Below, in pieces: positions 27,539 to 36,461 of a DNA stretch of 64,000 nucleotides (its first letter is position 1; the number at the start of each line of letters is the position of its first letter). Origin of the DNA: Candidatus Melainabacteria bacterium (GTDB taxonomy: Bacteria; Cyanobacteriota; Vampirovibrionia; Obscuribacterales; Obscuribacteraceae); the NCBI GenBank assembly GCA_003153555.1, contig PLZS01000048.1, positions 62,001-126,000 on the forward strand. Reading direction: 5' to 3'. The position numbers and the translations under genes are program-made. Below the pieces are notes generated by a model, which was not told where the DNA came from, ran no database searches, and saw only the letters and a list, made by a program, of their open reading frames with translations.

Positions 27539-27951
27539 AATTCTGCTACCGGCCAGATTGATATGCCACCGCGAGGGGTGAACCGCCCTTCAACTTTTAT
27601 ATAGGACGGGTCCAGTAATTTAATCAAGTCGTTGGCGATGCGATTTACGCAAGACTCGTGAAATTCACCAAATTGGCGAAATCTCCCAAGATACAGCTTG
27701 AGTGATTTGCTCTCTACCAGTCGTTCACGCGGAATGTAGTCGATGACAATTGTGGCGAAATCAGGTTGACCTGTAATCGGACACAAACTTGTGAACTCCG
27801 ACGCTTCAATGTGCACTGTTCCGGCCACTTGATGCGGATTTTGTTCGGCATCAGAAAACGGGTTCGGCACGTGTTCAAGGACTTCTACCGAGGGATCGAT
27901 ATATATGTATTCTGTTTTCTTCCCAAGGTGCTTTAATTCAGGTGCGGTCAC
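27529..27951 (-). CDS. queF: NADPH-dependent preQ0 reductase QueF
   Basis: Reduces 7-cyano-7-deazaguanine (preQ0) to preQ1 in queuosine synthesis. Unimodular (type I) QueF of 140 aa with the thioimide-forming Cys and substrate residues in [16 protein letters not shown] (about 52-67), the QueF signature [22 protein letters not shown] and the C-terminal PRGGISIWP. The GTG start at 27951 has GAGAGGGA just upstream. It lies ten bases after queE and closes the queC-queE-queF operon. Confidence 0.95.
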   Translation of the reverse strand: MTAPELKHLGKKTEYIYIDPSVEVLEHVPNPFSDAEQNPHQVAGTVHIEASEFTSLCPITGQPDFATIVIDYIPRERLVESKSLKLYLGRFRQFGEFHESCVNRIANDLIKLLDPSYIKVEGRFTPRGGISIWPVAEFHR

Positions 27952-27961
27952 TTCATCCCTC

Positions 27962-28654
27962 TCAATCGATATTCAGTAGCTTATGACTTTGCAGAGTCAA
28001 TCTATAGCCAAACCGCATCGCCACATCAACGCAGACATTTTTGTTCAGTTCGTTCTGTGCCGCCTCACCGGCATCCAAGGGCATTACGTAGATCTCACTC
28101 CCAAGTGGAGGTCGAGCTATCCGAGCTGGCACGTTTGCACTCTGAGTGGATTGGTTTGGCAAACCATCTGTGGCATCAATATCATCCGAACCGATCACGT
28201 ACTTAAAAGTTGTGATTCTTGGCAAAAGTTTCTCGTGGATATAGCTCGATTTCGGACTGCAGACAATGTGTAGATTCGGATCAACAGGAAGATCAACCCA
28301 CAAAGTGCCATTAGTCTCGATTTGGACGCTCAGATTACACTTTAGTAGGCGCTCCACCAGTGGTGCGATATTCTGTCGAAATGGTTCACCACCAGTGATG
28401 ATGACGAGGCTGCAATGTTCCGGTCTTTCGGCATGAATGCGCTCAAATAATTCATCCAAACTGGGGTGCCATTGAGATGATTCGAAATCTGTATCACACC
28501 AAAAGCACTTCAAGTTGCAACCAGCCAATCTGACAAACAGAGCCGGTTTTCCAGTAAATGGTCCTTCACCTTGCAGAGTGTAAAAGACTGACTGGATCCA
28601 GAGGTTTTGTCCGTCAGTTAGATCTTGTGGTCGAACCGGATTTTTACCGAGCAT
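27962..28654 (-). CDS. queE: 7-carboxy-7-deazaguanine synthase QueE
   Basis: Radical SAM enzyme that contracts 6-carboxytetrahydropterin to the 7-deazaguanine ring. It has the short-spaced QueE cluster motif [14 protein letters not shown] (CxxxCxxC), the [21 protein letters not shown]-terminus, and TGGEPFRQ for SAM binding. ATG 28654 is chosen over the ORF track start (28684), because GGGGAC precedes it and the family begins near this point; it overlaps the queC stop by 11 bases, a sign of translational coupling. About 230 aa, normal. Confidence 0.94.
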   Translation of the reverse strand: MLGKNPVRPQDLTDGQNLWIQSVFYTLQGEGPFTGKPALFVRLAGCNLKCFWCDTDFESSQWHPSLDELFERIHAERPEHCSLVIITGGEPFRQNIAPLVERLLKCNLSVQIETNGTLWVDLPVDPNLHIVCSPKSSYIHEKLLPRITTFKYVIGSDDIDATDGLPNQSTQSANVPARIARPPLGSEIYVMPLDAGEAAQNELNKNVCVDVAMRFGYRLTLQSHKLLNID

Positions 28655-29330
28655 CAAGTTGTCCCCGCGATAGCAATGGATCACTAACGCCTGCTTCGGT
28701 GAATCCTTTTTGTCTTAACAAGCAAGAATGGCAGTGACCACATGGTGGCACGTCACCGTTGTAACAAGTAGTCGAATGGGCTAATGCTTCCATGCATCCT
28801 TCCAGAGACTGGGCTAGTTCTACAGTCATGCGCTTGGTCAAGTTAATCAAAGGCGTCTTAATGGCGATTCTTCGGTCCAATCCGCTCGCTAAAGCTTCCT
28901 CCATTTTTCGGATGAAGTCAGATCGGCAATCTGGATAGCCACCGAAGTCTTCTTCAGACACGCCTATGATCATATCTTCGCAACCCATAACGTATGCCCG
29001 ATTGGCCGCCACGCACAAGAAAAGAATGTTCCGTCCAGGCACAAATGTTTTTTCCAATCCGCAAGGCAAATCGTTCAAAGACTCATATTTCTCGACCGAT
29101 TGTCTCGAGTCGGTAAGCGGACTCAGACCGGCAAAGATCGAACCCATGTCGATTATTTCGTGTGGCACCTTTGCCAGTTTGGCGATAATTTTAGCGCTTT
29201 CGATCTCACGAATGTGTCGCTGATTGTAGTTGAAAGTTAGTGCCACGACCTCGTCGTAGTGCTCCTTTGCCCAATAGAGACACGTAGTACTATCTTGTCC
29301 ACCCGAAAGAATTGTTAGAGCCTTGGCCAT
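28644..29330 (-). CDS. queC: 7-cyano-7-deazaguanine synthase QueC
   Basis: ATP-dependent conversion of 7-carboxy-7-deazaguanine to preQ0. PP-loop motif LSGGQDSTTCLYWA at the N-terminus, NYNQRHIREIESA, VPGRNILFL, and the C-terminal zinc site C-x8-CGHCHSC. Length 228 aa is normal. ATG 29330 has AGGAC eight bases upstream. A TATAAT hexamer lies on the minus strand at 29439-29444 but without a clear -35. I looked for a preQ1 aptamer in 29331-29493 and did not find one. queD is not in the window. Confidence 0.95.
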   Translation of the reverse strand: MAKALTILSGGQDSTTCLYWAKEHYDEVVALTFNYNQRHIREIESAKIIAKLAKVPHEIIDMGSIFAGLSPLTDSRQSVEKYESLNDLPCGLEKTFVPGRNILFLCVAANRAYVMGCEDMIIGVSEEDFGGYPDCRSDFIRKMEEALASGLDRRIAIKTPLINLTKRMTVELAQSLEGCMEALAHSTTCYNGDVPPCGHCHSCLLRQKGFTEAGVSDPLLSRGQLDAR

Positions 29331-29493
29331 AGTCCATTGTCCTGAGAAAGTGCACGGAGAAACCTATGCATTTGCTGCTGTTCGTCCGACTGAGCGCCTC
29401 GATTTGCAGGTTGCCCAACTAGGAATTCAGCGACGTAGATTATAAACTGGCAACCGAAGTGATCGCCACGTTCTGCGATGAGTTGTGAATTGG

Positions 29494-30345
29494 TTATTTG
29501 GAAGGTGAGCGTAAAAGCTTATTATCCATTCGGTCGTCTTCATCTGCAGGATGCTTAAGACCTTGCTTTTCACGCATTGCAACGTCTAATTTCCACAACA
29601 GAGCCTGCACTTTAGTGCGAGTGCGAGCCTTCTTAACACTACTGGAATCCATGATTTGGTGCAGGGCCGTCGCTAGCTGAGAGTAAGCGATTTGCCGGTT
29701 CTCGAATGCTTCCTTGCACTCAGGATTCAAGTCAAGGGCTCGCGTGTAGTCCTCAATTGCTTGCTGATATTTATTGAGATTGTGATAGGAAATGCCTCGA
29801 CAGAAGTAAGCCCCGCAGTCTTTTGGATTAACTTCAATCGCGTTGCTCAGGTCGGCGATGGCCAGATCGTGCAATTCCAGCTCACTGTAAGCGATTGCCC
29901 GACAGAAATAGGCACTTGAATCTCCCGGAGTGAGATTGATGAACTCTCCGAAGTCAGCAGCAGCTTCTCTGAACAAGCCTTGTTGAAAATAAGCGTAACC
30001 ACGCTCTGTATAGGCAAGCGCCAGTTTGGGATTTATCTCGATTGCCTTGCCGCAGTCGTTGACTACATCTATATGACGACCCAAGACGCCGTGTGCATAA
30101 GCTCTGTAGACATACGCCCAAGCATTTCCCGAATCAAGATCAATTGCTTGAGTATAATCTTGGATTGCCTTCTGCGGCTCACCAAGCAAGTTGTACGTGA
30201 ATGCTCTATTGAAGTAAACAGTGGCAAAGTCAGGCTTCATCTGCAGAGCCTGGCTAAAAAACAGAAGTGCTTCTGGATAACGCCCTCGCATAAGCAAGTC
30301 CATTGCTTGCTCATAAGCCATTCGGGCATGGTCCTCTGCATTCAT
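29494..30345 (-). CDS. TPR-repeat protein
   Basis: About six consecutive TPR units cover residues 5-210 (for example ALLFFSQALQMKPDFATVYF, AIQDYTQAIDLDSGNAWAYV, AIEDYTRALDLNPECKEAF). The C-terminal about 60 residues are charged. No signal peptide or membrane segment, so it should be a cytoplasmic scaffold. Partners are unknown. The next gene on the left is queC, separated by 163 bp; the metalloprotease on the right is 230 bp away. Confidence 0.85.
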   Translation of the reverse strand: MNAEDHARMAYEQAMDLLMRGRYPEALLFFSQALQMKPDFATVYFNRAFTYNLLGEPQKAIQDYTQAIDLDSGNAWAYVYRAYAHGVLGRHIDVVNDCGKAIEINPKLALAYTERGYAYFQQGLFREAAADFGEFINLTPGDSSAYFCRAIAYSELELHDLAIADLSNAIEVNPKDCGAYFCRGISYHNLNKYQQAIEDYTRALDLNPECKEAFENRQIAYSQLATALHQIMDSSSVKKARTRTKVQALLWKLDVAMREKQGLKHPADEDDRMDNKLLRSPSK

Positions 30346-30392
30346 TCACACACCTAACCACTGCCACAGGAGCTCAGATTCCATTCGACATC

Positions 30393-30415
30393 AGCCGATC
30401 TTACTCAGATCGGCT
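30393..30415. other. Hairpin between TPR gene and metalloprotease gene
   Basis: AGCCGATCT-TACTC-AGATCGGCT is a perfect nine-base-pair stem with a five-base loop. It lies 160 bp after the metalloprotease stop on the minus strand and 48 bp before the TPR gene start. No T-run follows, so its role (weak terminator or leader structure) is open. Confidence 0.4.
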
Positions 30416-30574
30416 GGACGGTTTCAGGAGAGCAACAGCCCATGCTAACACGCTCTCACGCAGGTAATGCTGTTGTCAAGTCTCGACGCCAAGGCGCTTG
30501 CCTTGAGGATCTGCGTTAACCCGGATTCCATGCGAGTAAGCGGGAGTTGGCTTCAAACCTTAATTTCTAGAGGC

Positions 30575-32035
30575 TTACTTGGAGGTTCCAGTCAAGCTCT
30601 TGAGCCTTGTTTCGATCTTCTGAGAATCGGTTTGTCTGCCTGTCACTTTCAGGATGAACGAGTAGCTCTTCAAAACAGCAATCAGATTAGTCTTATCGGG
30701 GTTTTTGTTTAACAAAGGTATTGCCCGAAGGAAATAGGACTCGGCCGCGGGCCAGTTTCGAACTGCTCCGGCCATCATTCCAGAATTTGCGTAGGCGCTG
30801 CCTAAATTTTGACTGACAATCTCGGATGTTGGATCTAACTTTTGTGCCGCCTCAAGTTTTTGGATCGCAAGCGCTACCTGACCCGCTTTCATCGCATCAG
30901 CTGCCTCGGAATTCAATTTCAAAAGTTGGTTGACATTGCTGTTTGGGTCGCCAGACATAATCATTTTTGACATGTTCAACGGATGGCTATTCACCAATTC
31001 TGCACTTGTCGTGTAGATCTTCGTCAATGTGTTTTTGTCGCGGTTGGACAGTTCAGCTGGAGTATCGGCAGGCAGTACGGTGCTAAACATGATGTCGTTT
31101 GGATATTTACTGTGTCCTAAAATACCGAGAGCATGCCCGATTTCATGCAAATCAATGCGACGTGCGTAATTGTTTGAAAGCTTTTGCGTACCAAGTGGTG
31201 GCACAGACAAGAGGATGATGTTCACTTTTAGTATGCCTTTCGAATCCGGCACAACTATTGCGTGACCGCCTTCAGCAGAAGAAATCATTTGTTTGACGTC
31301 GTCCGTCCAGGTGCAACTCACTTTAGCCGCTGCATCATTGGTGTATTCAAATTTCAACACGCCTTGTGAGACCTTTTCCCAGTCCGAAAATGCTTGCTTC
31401 AGCACATCAACGTATTCTTGCCGAAAACCTGGCACAGCAGGGTCCGGCTTTATCGAGATAGTGATGGGCATTCTTGATTGCGGCCAACGCGCAATCCCAT
31501 TCTGAGTGGCGTCATCGAAATAATCATTGGCATTAACACTGACAGGTTTTGACCCAGCCGTGCGCTTTAGCTCATTTTCCAACATTGCAATGCCGCTGCG
31601 CACTTGAGGAGCCTCAGGTGCATTTGGACTGAGTTGCAAGAATGTTTTGAACGCTTGCACTGCTTCCTCTGTGCGACCTAGCGATTGGTAGCAGGTTGCC
31701 AGTGTGCCCCAGGCCGGAGCGGAGGAGGGTTTCAGCTGTGTCGCTTTTTCTAGTTCTGCCATTGCTTCATCGTATTTGCCGGATTGGACTAAGGCTGTAC
31801 CCAAATTGCTGTGCGCGTCGGCAAATTTCGGCGAAATGGCGATTGCTTCTCTAAATTTGGATGCGGCGTTATCAAGATCGTGGGCAGTGATCAGCTTTAC
31901 ACCCTCGTTGTACAGAAGAATAGCCTGATTGTCAGGACGAAAACCTGGTTGGCAAAACGCTTGCGATCCAAAAGACAGATTAAGGGAAATGGCTAATCCA
32001 GTAGTTACGAATAGCGCCAGTTTGCTGCGGACCAT
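30575..32035 (-). CDS. Secreted TPR-matrixin metalloprotease
   Basis: ATG 32035 has an AGGAGG motif six bases upstream, unlike the ORF track start 16 codons earlier, and opens a signal peptide (MVRSKLALFVTTGLAISLNL...). Residues about 38-150 are three TPR units. Residues about 180-345 are a metzincin domain with zinc motif HEIGHALGILGH (297-307) and the Met-turn NDIMF, as in matrixins. A second TPR-like region ends the protein. It should be an exported zinc protease; the TPRs probably dock substrates. TPR on both sides of a matrixin core is an uncommon layout. Confidence 0.85.
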   Translation of the reverse strand: MVRSKLALFVTTGLAISLNLSFGSQAFCQPGFRPDNQAILLYNEGVKLITAHDLDNAASKFREAIAISPKFADAHSNLGTALVQSGKYDEAMAELEKATQLKPSSAPAWGTLATCYQSLGRTEEAVQAFKTFLQLSPNAPEAPQVRSGIAMLENELKRTAGSKPVSVNANDYFDDATQNGIARWPQSRMPITISIKPDPAVPGFRQEYVDVLKQAFSDWEKVSQGVLKFEYTNDAAAKVSCTWTDDVKQMISSAEGGHAIVVPDSKGILKVNIILLSVPPLGTQKLSNNYARRIDLHEIGHALGILGHSKYPNDIMFSTVLPADTPAELSNRDKNTLTKIYTTSAELVNSHPLNMSKMIMSGDPNSNVNQLLKLNSEAADAMKAGQVALAIQKLEAAQKLDPTSEIVSQNLGSAYANSGMMAGAVRNWPAAESYFLRAIPLLNKNPDKTNLIAVLKSYSFILKVTGRQTDSQKIETRLKSLTGTSK

Positions 32036-32148
32036 CACTCCTCCTGAACGGATGCAAATCCTATTGTAAAGCTTTTGAGGCAACGCATCATAGCCAGCAT
32101 ACCTATACGTGTAGGTTGATCAAAAGGAACATGGCAGATATGCTGTTG

Positions 32149-32201
32149 GAGTCCGAGTCCGAGTCCGAGTCCGAGTCCGAGTCCGAGTCCGAGTCCGAGT
32201 C
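32149..32201 (+). repeat. Hexanucleotide tandem repeat (GAGTCC)8.8
   Basis: Eight perfect GAGTCC units (32149-32196) plus GAGTC lie immediately upstream of the lipase maturation factor start. The ATG at 32131 opens a 25-codon frame MADMLLE-(SE)n-SR ending at TGA 32206-32208, eight bases before the GTG start of the next gene. Being a multiple of three, copy-number change would not shift this frame but would alter leader length. Confidence 0.9.
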
Positions 32202-32215
32202 AAGGTGAGTGGCCA

Positions 32216-33778
32216 GTGGCAGATTTGGAAACAGCCATGAATAATGCTTCACCACTTTCGTCTCACACAATTGTTCGTTGGATTTTTCTACGCGGCATAG
32301 GATTAGTTTATTTCATTGCCTTTGCTTCTGTTTTTGTGCAAGTGCTAGGTTTAATTGGCTCACAAGGCATCCTGCCCGCCAATTTGTTTTTGAAAGAAGC
32401 GGCTCAAAATGCCGGGCCGATGCCGTTTCTAATCTGCCCCACTTTGTTTTGGCTAAACTGTTCTGACACTGCCCTTCATCTTCTTACCGGAGCTGGGATG
32501 TTCTTTTCCGGGCTCGTTATGGCAGGAGTATGCACGGGACCACTGTTGTTTTTGCTCTGGCTTATGTATTTGTCCATAGTCACTGTCGGTGGTGACTTTA
32601 TGAGCTTCCAATGGGATGTTCTTTTGCTTGAGGTAGGGTTTTTATCTATCTTTTACTCGCATTTTAAATTGCTCGATTTGCCATGGAGACTCTCAAATTC
32701 GCCCATGCTCCCGCCTCCATCTCCTGTAGTGCTCTGGCTGTTGAGATTTTTGTTGTTCAAGTTGATGTTCGCCTCTGGTTGCGTGAAACTTTTGAGTGGA
32801 GATGTTTTTTGGCAAAATCTAACTGCTCTCAATTATCACTATTGGACTCAACCACTACCGACTCCTTTAGGTTGGTTTGCAGCACAACTTCCAGACTGGT
32901 TTCAAAAACTTTCTGTAGCTTGCATGTTTTTCATTGAGCTTGTTGTTCCCTGGTTTATTTTCGCACCCGGACGATTAAGACTGATTGCTGCTTCGTTGTT
33001 TGTGTTTCTTCAGGTGATCATCTCATTGACCGGAAACTACACTTTTTTCAATCTCCTCACAATCATTTTGTGCGTGCTCTTGTTAGACGATGGCACTCTT
33101 CAAAAGATTATGCCGCGTCAATTTGCGCTTTCAATTATTTCTGCGACAGTGGCCAAACCACCAACCCTAATCAGCAGGGTCAAACTTTCAGTATTGGTTG
33201 CAACCATTGTGCTGCTAACTTTGGGGCGCACTATCCCTATTACCCCGGCACCGATCAAGTATTTTACCTATCTGCTTTCTCCTTGGTGTCTTGCAAACGG
33301 ATATGGGCTGTTCGCTGTGATGACCACATCGCGCAAAGAGATAATTGTGGAAGCAAGCGAAGATGGAGATAATTGGGAGCCTTATCAGTTTTACTTTAAG
33401 CCAGGTGATGTACAGCGAGCACCACCATGGGTGGCACCATACCAGCCGAGATTAGATTGGCAAATGTGGTTTGCTGCTCTTGGCACTCGGCGGGATAGTC
33501 CGTGGTTCGCTCACTTCGTCTATCGATTGTTGCAAGGCGCTCCAGACGTTCGCTTACTAATGCAGAAGGAACCTTTCAGTGGTCGCATTCCGAAATTTGT
33601 GCGTGCTTCACTCTATGACTACGAATTTAGCGATTGGAATGAGTTGACTAGAAATGGTGTTTGGTGGAAGCGAAAGTATGTTGGACTATTCTTTCCGGTG
33701 GCAAGTCTTCGACCGATAGCTGAGCAAGCTGCACCTTTGATTAAATCGGATAATAACCCGGACACTGTTGGTAATTGA
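32216..33778 (+). CDS. Lipase maturation factor family membrane protein
   Basis: Polytopic membrane protein resembling eukaryotic LMF1/LMF2, which are endoplasmic-reticulum factors needed for folding of secreted lipases. Family features: an N-terminal LRGIGLVYFIAFASVFVQVL helix, GSQGILPANLFL, the PTLFWLNCSD segment, FMSFQWDVLLLEVGFLSI, KLMFASGCVKLLSGD, and the C-terminal PPWVAPYQPRLDWQMWFAAL. About nine hydrophobic helices. The GTG start (32216) has AAGGTGAG six bases upstream; ATG 32237 is the alternative. Bacterial members are uncharacterised. A GAGTCC repeat lies in the leader. Confidence 0.85.
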   Translation: MADLETAMNNASPLSSHTIVRWIFLRGIGLVYFIAFASVFVQVLGLIGSQGILPANLFLKEAAQNAGPMPFLICPTLFWLNCSDTALHLLTGAGMFFSGLVMAGVCTGPLLFLLWLMYLSIVTVGGDFMSFQWDVLLLEVGFLSIFYSHFKLLDLPWRLSNSPMLPPPSPVVLWLLRFLLFKLMFASGCVKLLSGDVFWQNLTALNYHYWTQPLPTPLGWFAAQLPDWFQKLSVACMFFIELVVPWFIFAPGRLRLIAASLFVFLQVIISLTGNYTFFNLLTIILCVLLLDDGTLQKIMPRQFALSIISATVAKPPTLISRVKLSVLVATIVLLTLGRTIPITPAPIKYFTYLLSPWCLANGYGLFAVMTTSRKEIIVEASEDGDNWEPYQFYFKPGDVQRAPPWVAPYQPRLDWQMWFAALGTRRDSPWFAHFVYRLLQGAPDVRLLMQKEPFSGRIPKFVRASLYDYEFSDWNELTRNGVWWKRKYVGLFFPVASLRPIAEQAAPLIKSDNNPDTVGN

Positions 33779-33794
33779 TATTTGACGCGCAAAA

Positions 33795-33813
33795 GGCGCA
33801 GTCAAACTGCGCC
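33795..33813 (-). terminator. Intrinsic terminator between convergent genes
   Basis: GGCGCAG-TCAAA-CTGCGCC is a perfect seven-base-pair GC-rich stem. On the minus strand it is followed by TTTT, so it should terminate the small gene at 33838-34062; it may also slow plus-strand transcription from the lipase maturation factor gene. Confidence 0.65.
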
Positions 33814-33837
33814 ACGCTTAGCTTGTGCTAGCTCGTT

Positions 33838-34062
33838 TTACATTTTTGATTCTAGGTTGCTTACTCGATTTTCAATGTAAGCGACTTTGTTGTTCGTCAA
33901 GTCTTTAACGTCGGAGTTCAGATTATAAGCGCCGATCATAGACAATAACAAAGCAGTTCCCAGACTAACCGCAGCAAGGCGCATTGTTCTTGTCTTTTTG
34001 CACTCATCTGTACATGTTGATGCTTCTCCAACTCGTCCGTTTTCTGTATAAATGGTGACCAT
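33838..34062 (-). CDS. Small membrane protein with C-terminal coiled coil, 74 aa
   Basis: A perfect AGGAGG lies six bases before ATG 34062, strong support for expression. The N-terminal about 26 residues are polar with two cysteines (TCTDECKK), a helix spans about 28-47 (LAAVSLGTALLLSMIGAYNL), and the tail forms a short heptad-like helix (KVAYIENRVSNLESKM). No family recognised. Followed by a terminator. Not obviously linked to the neighbouring genes, although the next small membrane gene lies 85 bp upstream on the same strand. Confidence 0.65.
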   Translation of the reverse strand: MVTIYTENGRVGEASTCTDECKKTRTMRLAAVSLGTALLLSMIGAYNLNSDVKDLTNNKVAYIENRVSNLESKM

Positions 34063-34147
34063 TTTAACCTCCTGGGTTTGATGTCAATCCTGCTCTTGTG
34101 CGTGTCTCGCTTGGTGACGTAATAGAATTAATACTGTTCCAGTTCTA

Positions 34148-34354
34148 TTATTGAGCTGGTGTCGGTGCCGGCATCGATGGCGCTGGGGCGGCTGGAGCCG
34201 AGATCGTTGTATTTGTGACGGATGATGGACCAGATACAGTGCCATTGCTGAAGAAGTAAATAGCAAATCCAACTACTGCCACTATTACGAGGGCCATAAT
34301 CACCATTACAGCGCTTGAACCTGAATCGCTTCCGTTTTGTACTATCGTTGTCAT
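34148..34354 (-). CDS. Small membrane protein with Pro/Ala-rich tail, 68 aa
   Basis: ATG 34354 is preferred to the ORF track start: MTTIVQNGSDSGSSA is a short polar N-terminus, followed by one helix (VMVIMALVIVAVVGFAIYFF) and a tail rich in Pro, Ala and Thr (APAAPAPSMPAPTPAQ). This pattern (MTTIVQN...single helix) recalls short cyanobacterial-lineage proteins of unknown function. TAGG lies five bases upstream. Possibly co-transcribed with the 74-aa membrane protein. Confidence 0.6.
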   Translation of the reverse strand: MTTIVQNGSDSGSSAVMVIMALVIVAVVGFAIYFFSNGTVSGPSSVTNTTISAPAAPAPSMPAPTPAQ

Positions 34355-34472
34355 TGACCTAATCCTCATTTGTCGGGTGCTGCTCTTTAGGCGGTATGAG
34401 GTCGAGTATTGTTCCAAGATCTAGAAATGATAACGAGGATGGCTAGTTGGAGAGAGAGTCATCTAAGGATTC

Positions 34473-34490
34473 GGCACCAGTATTGGTGCC
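34473..34490. other. Hairpin in divergent intergenic region
   Basis: GGCACCA-GTAT-TGGTGCC, a seven-base-pair perfect inverted repeat between the leftward 68-aa gene and the rightward gene at 34637. It may be an operator or RNA hairpin; no T-run follows. Confidence 0.3.
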
Positions 34491-34636
34491 TTCACAATAG
34501 TCTGTCGACTTAAGACGGTATATACAGCTCGAAAAATAGTGCTGATTAGCGAAGATATAACTTGCTTGTTCAATCTTTCTTGAATACCATACAAACATAT
34601 GGGTATTGAGTTGTGGATGTCTCAGGAGGTCCCTAG

Positions 34637-34936
34637 ATGTTTGAATGGAAAGTCAATCAAATCCGCGTTGAAATGATGCAGCAAGTGTTAAACCACATGG
34701 AAAAACAGGGTTACGAGGTACAGTTCATTCTTCCTTTGCCGGCACTAGCGGTCGACCAACGTGGCATTGCCGATGATCTGATGAGTGGAACGAAATCTGA
34801 GGTGATCTTGGCTGGGAAAAAACAGCTCGCATCATCCGCCCTAGAAACGCATAAAGGAATGCCCGCTGTCACTCCGGAAAACTTAGACGTAGTTTACGGA
34901 CGCGAAAATACTAGCACGGGAGGCAAATCAGCTTAG
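34637..34936 (+). CDS. DUF4177-like small protein
   Basis: AGGAGG lies seven bases before ATG 34637. The first about 50 residues (MFEWKVNQIRVEMMQQVLNH, then KQGYEVQFILPLPALAV) follow the DUF4177 pattern of a short beta-strand, a helix carrying the long-insert, and a GW/GYEV strand; the rest is polar. Probably cytoplasmic. Function of the family is unknown. It precedes the GspE-N-repeat gene by 138 bp on the same strand. Confidence 0.65.
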   Translation: MFEWKVNQIRVEMMQQVLNHMEKQGYEVQFILPLPALAVDQRGIADDLMSGTKSEVILAGKKQLASSALETHKGMPAVTPENLDVVYGRENTSTGGKSA

Positions 34937-35074
34937 ATGGGATGCTGGTCCCGCTAATTTTGTCCTTAAATTAAGATGTTTCGCGGCTCTAGGGTGTATG
35001 TTTAGCCTAGATAAAGTTGTGAATTCCTTCGAGCAGTCGGAGGAGTTGTCAGGCAAGTTGTCGAGGAAACACAA

Positions 35075-36178
35075 GTGACTGAATTGAAAGTGATCAAAAT
35101 CGGCGAATTGCTTGTCAGTGCAGGACTGCTTGATACAAGTGATGTAATTGAGGCGATTCAGGTTTCGCACCGTCTACAAATCCCGGTTGGTCGGGTATTG
35201 ATAATGGCGGGCACAGTCACTGAGCATCTGCTGCAGGCTTCGCTGCAAGCCCAGATTGTGATCAATGAGGGGCTGGTTTCCGTGGACGTTGCAGGCGAGG
35301 CTTTGCGCTTGGTTGTATGCGACCAGAAAACCTTACAGCAAGCTCTTCAGCAGTTGAATGTAGCACCTGATTATCAACAAGATTTGTCGAATCATCTCGT
35401 TGACCTCTTGCTAGATTCTAATATTGTTACGCAAGAACAGCTTGACCTGGCTCTGCAAACAAGCAATGAAGCTGATATCCCACTAAGTGGTGCATTGGTG
35501 CTGCAAGGTGTTTTGTCGGCGAATTTCTTTCCAAGTATTTTGCGTGCTCACGATCAAATCCGCAGCGGGCAAATGCTTAGAGAAGATGCGATCGACGAAT
35601 TGAAGTCTTCCTTTCTGATTTGGTTGAAAGCCGATGAGTCTTGGAACTCAGATAGCAATGGATTTCACAGTGACAGATCGGACAGACTTACAAGCGACGA
35701 AGAAGTTTTTGAGAGCAATTCAGATTTCTCTGTTCCTGACGTTGCTGAAACTGCAGCAAGTAACGGCGAAGTTTTTGAGTCAAGCACACCCAGGCTCATA
35801 GAGCTTTTAAAACAAGCTGGCGTATGCACCCAGCATGAAGTCCAGAAGGCTTACGACGGTTTGTTGGAAGATCCACTTTTGTCCGGCCGGGTATTTCTTG
35901 CCATGGGACTTACAGACGAGCAAACTCTACAGTTTGCATTGCGCTGCCATGGCTTGATTAAAAAGGGTCTATTGACTGAAGAACAGGCTGTTCGCGCAAT
36001 ACGAAGTACACGTTCAGGAATGGTATCGCAGGCAGAAGCTCTGGTCGAACAGACGTCTGAGCAACATCCTTACTTCGACAAGACGTGGAGAAATAAAACT
36101 CTTAGAGCTTTTGGAGGGGGTCTTGTTGGCGCTCTAGTAGCCGGAATCGCGCTGAGCAAAACGTTTAAGGGACGCTGA
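35075..36178 (+). CDS. Protein with three GspE-N-like repeats and a C-terminal membrane helix
   Basis: Three copies of an about 80-residue helical module are visible: near 8-75 (IGELLVSAGLLDTSDVIEAI, PVGRVLIMAGTV), near 108-180 (LVDLLLDSNIVTQEQLDLAL, PLSGALVLQGVL) and near 238-320 (LIELLKQAGVCTQHEVQKAY, SGRVFLAMGLTDEQTL). They resemble the N-terminal domain of GspE/PilB-type ATPases. A Ser/Asp-rich linker separates copies two and three. The protein ends with one helix (FGGGLVGALVAGIALS). There is no ATPase part. The GTG start has GAGGAA seven bases upstream. It may be a c-di-GMP or secretion-machinery interaction protein; that is speculation. Confidence 0.6.
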   Translation: MTELKVIKIGELLVSAGLLDTSDVIEAIQVSHRLQIPVGRVLIMAGTVTEHLLQASLQAQIVINEGLVSVDVAGEALRLVVCDQKTLQQALQQLNVAPDYQQDLSNHLVDLLLDSNIVTQEQLDLALQTSNEADIPLSGALVLQGVLSANFFPSILRAHDQIRSGQMLREDAIDELKSSFLIWLKADESWNSDSNGFHSDRSDRLTSDEEVFESNSDFSVPDVAETAASNGEVFESSTPRLIELLKQAGVCTQHEVQKAYDGLLEDPLLSGRVFLAMGLTDEQTLQFALRCHGLIKKGLLTEEQAVRAIRSTRSGMVSQAEALVEQTSEQHPYFDKTWRNKTLRAFGGGLVGALVAGIALSKTFKGR

Positions 36179-36461
36179 CCTGCGCGCCACTGCCACTCTT
36201 TGTGCCACTATATTTGACTTCGTTAATTTCAGCACGCAAAACAGCAATCTCTGCTTTAAGTTCATTGATTTCTTTAGCGTCTGAGAGGGTATCAGCAACC
36301 AGTTCGTGTAGCGTCTTCCTCAGTTGTGCGCGTCCGTCCGCAATCGCCATTTCCACAGCTACTTTTACGGCAACGAAGGGATAAATTACTGCTTTAAACA
36401 AGTTGAGGAATCTCGTTTCGGTTAGTGGAAGATGCCAGTATACAACAGAGGAAGTTTTCAA
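36165..36461 (-). CDS. Small coiled-coil protein, 98 aa
   Basis: Residues about 38-82 form a regular heptad coiled coil (LSDAKEINELKAEIAVLRAE). The first about 35 residues are hydrophobic in part (NLFKAVIYPFVAVKVAVEMA). It starts with TTG without a good RBS, and the stop overlaps the end of the previous gene by 14 bases, tail to tail. The coiled coil suggests a real protein, but the start is uncertain. Confidence 0.45.
   Translation of the reverse strand: MKTSSVVYWHLPLTETRFLNLFKAVIYPFVAVKVAVEMAIADGRAQLRKTLHELVADTLSDAKEINELKAEIAVLRAEINEVKYSGTKSGSGAQVSVP

Noticed and set aside
29331-29493. preQ1 riboswitch upstream of queC
   Set aside because: No preQ1-I or preQ1-II-like core could be traced in the leader.
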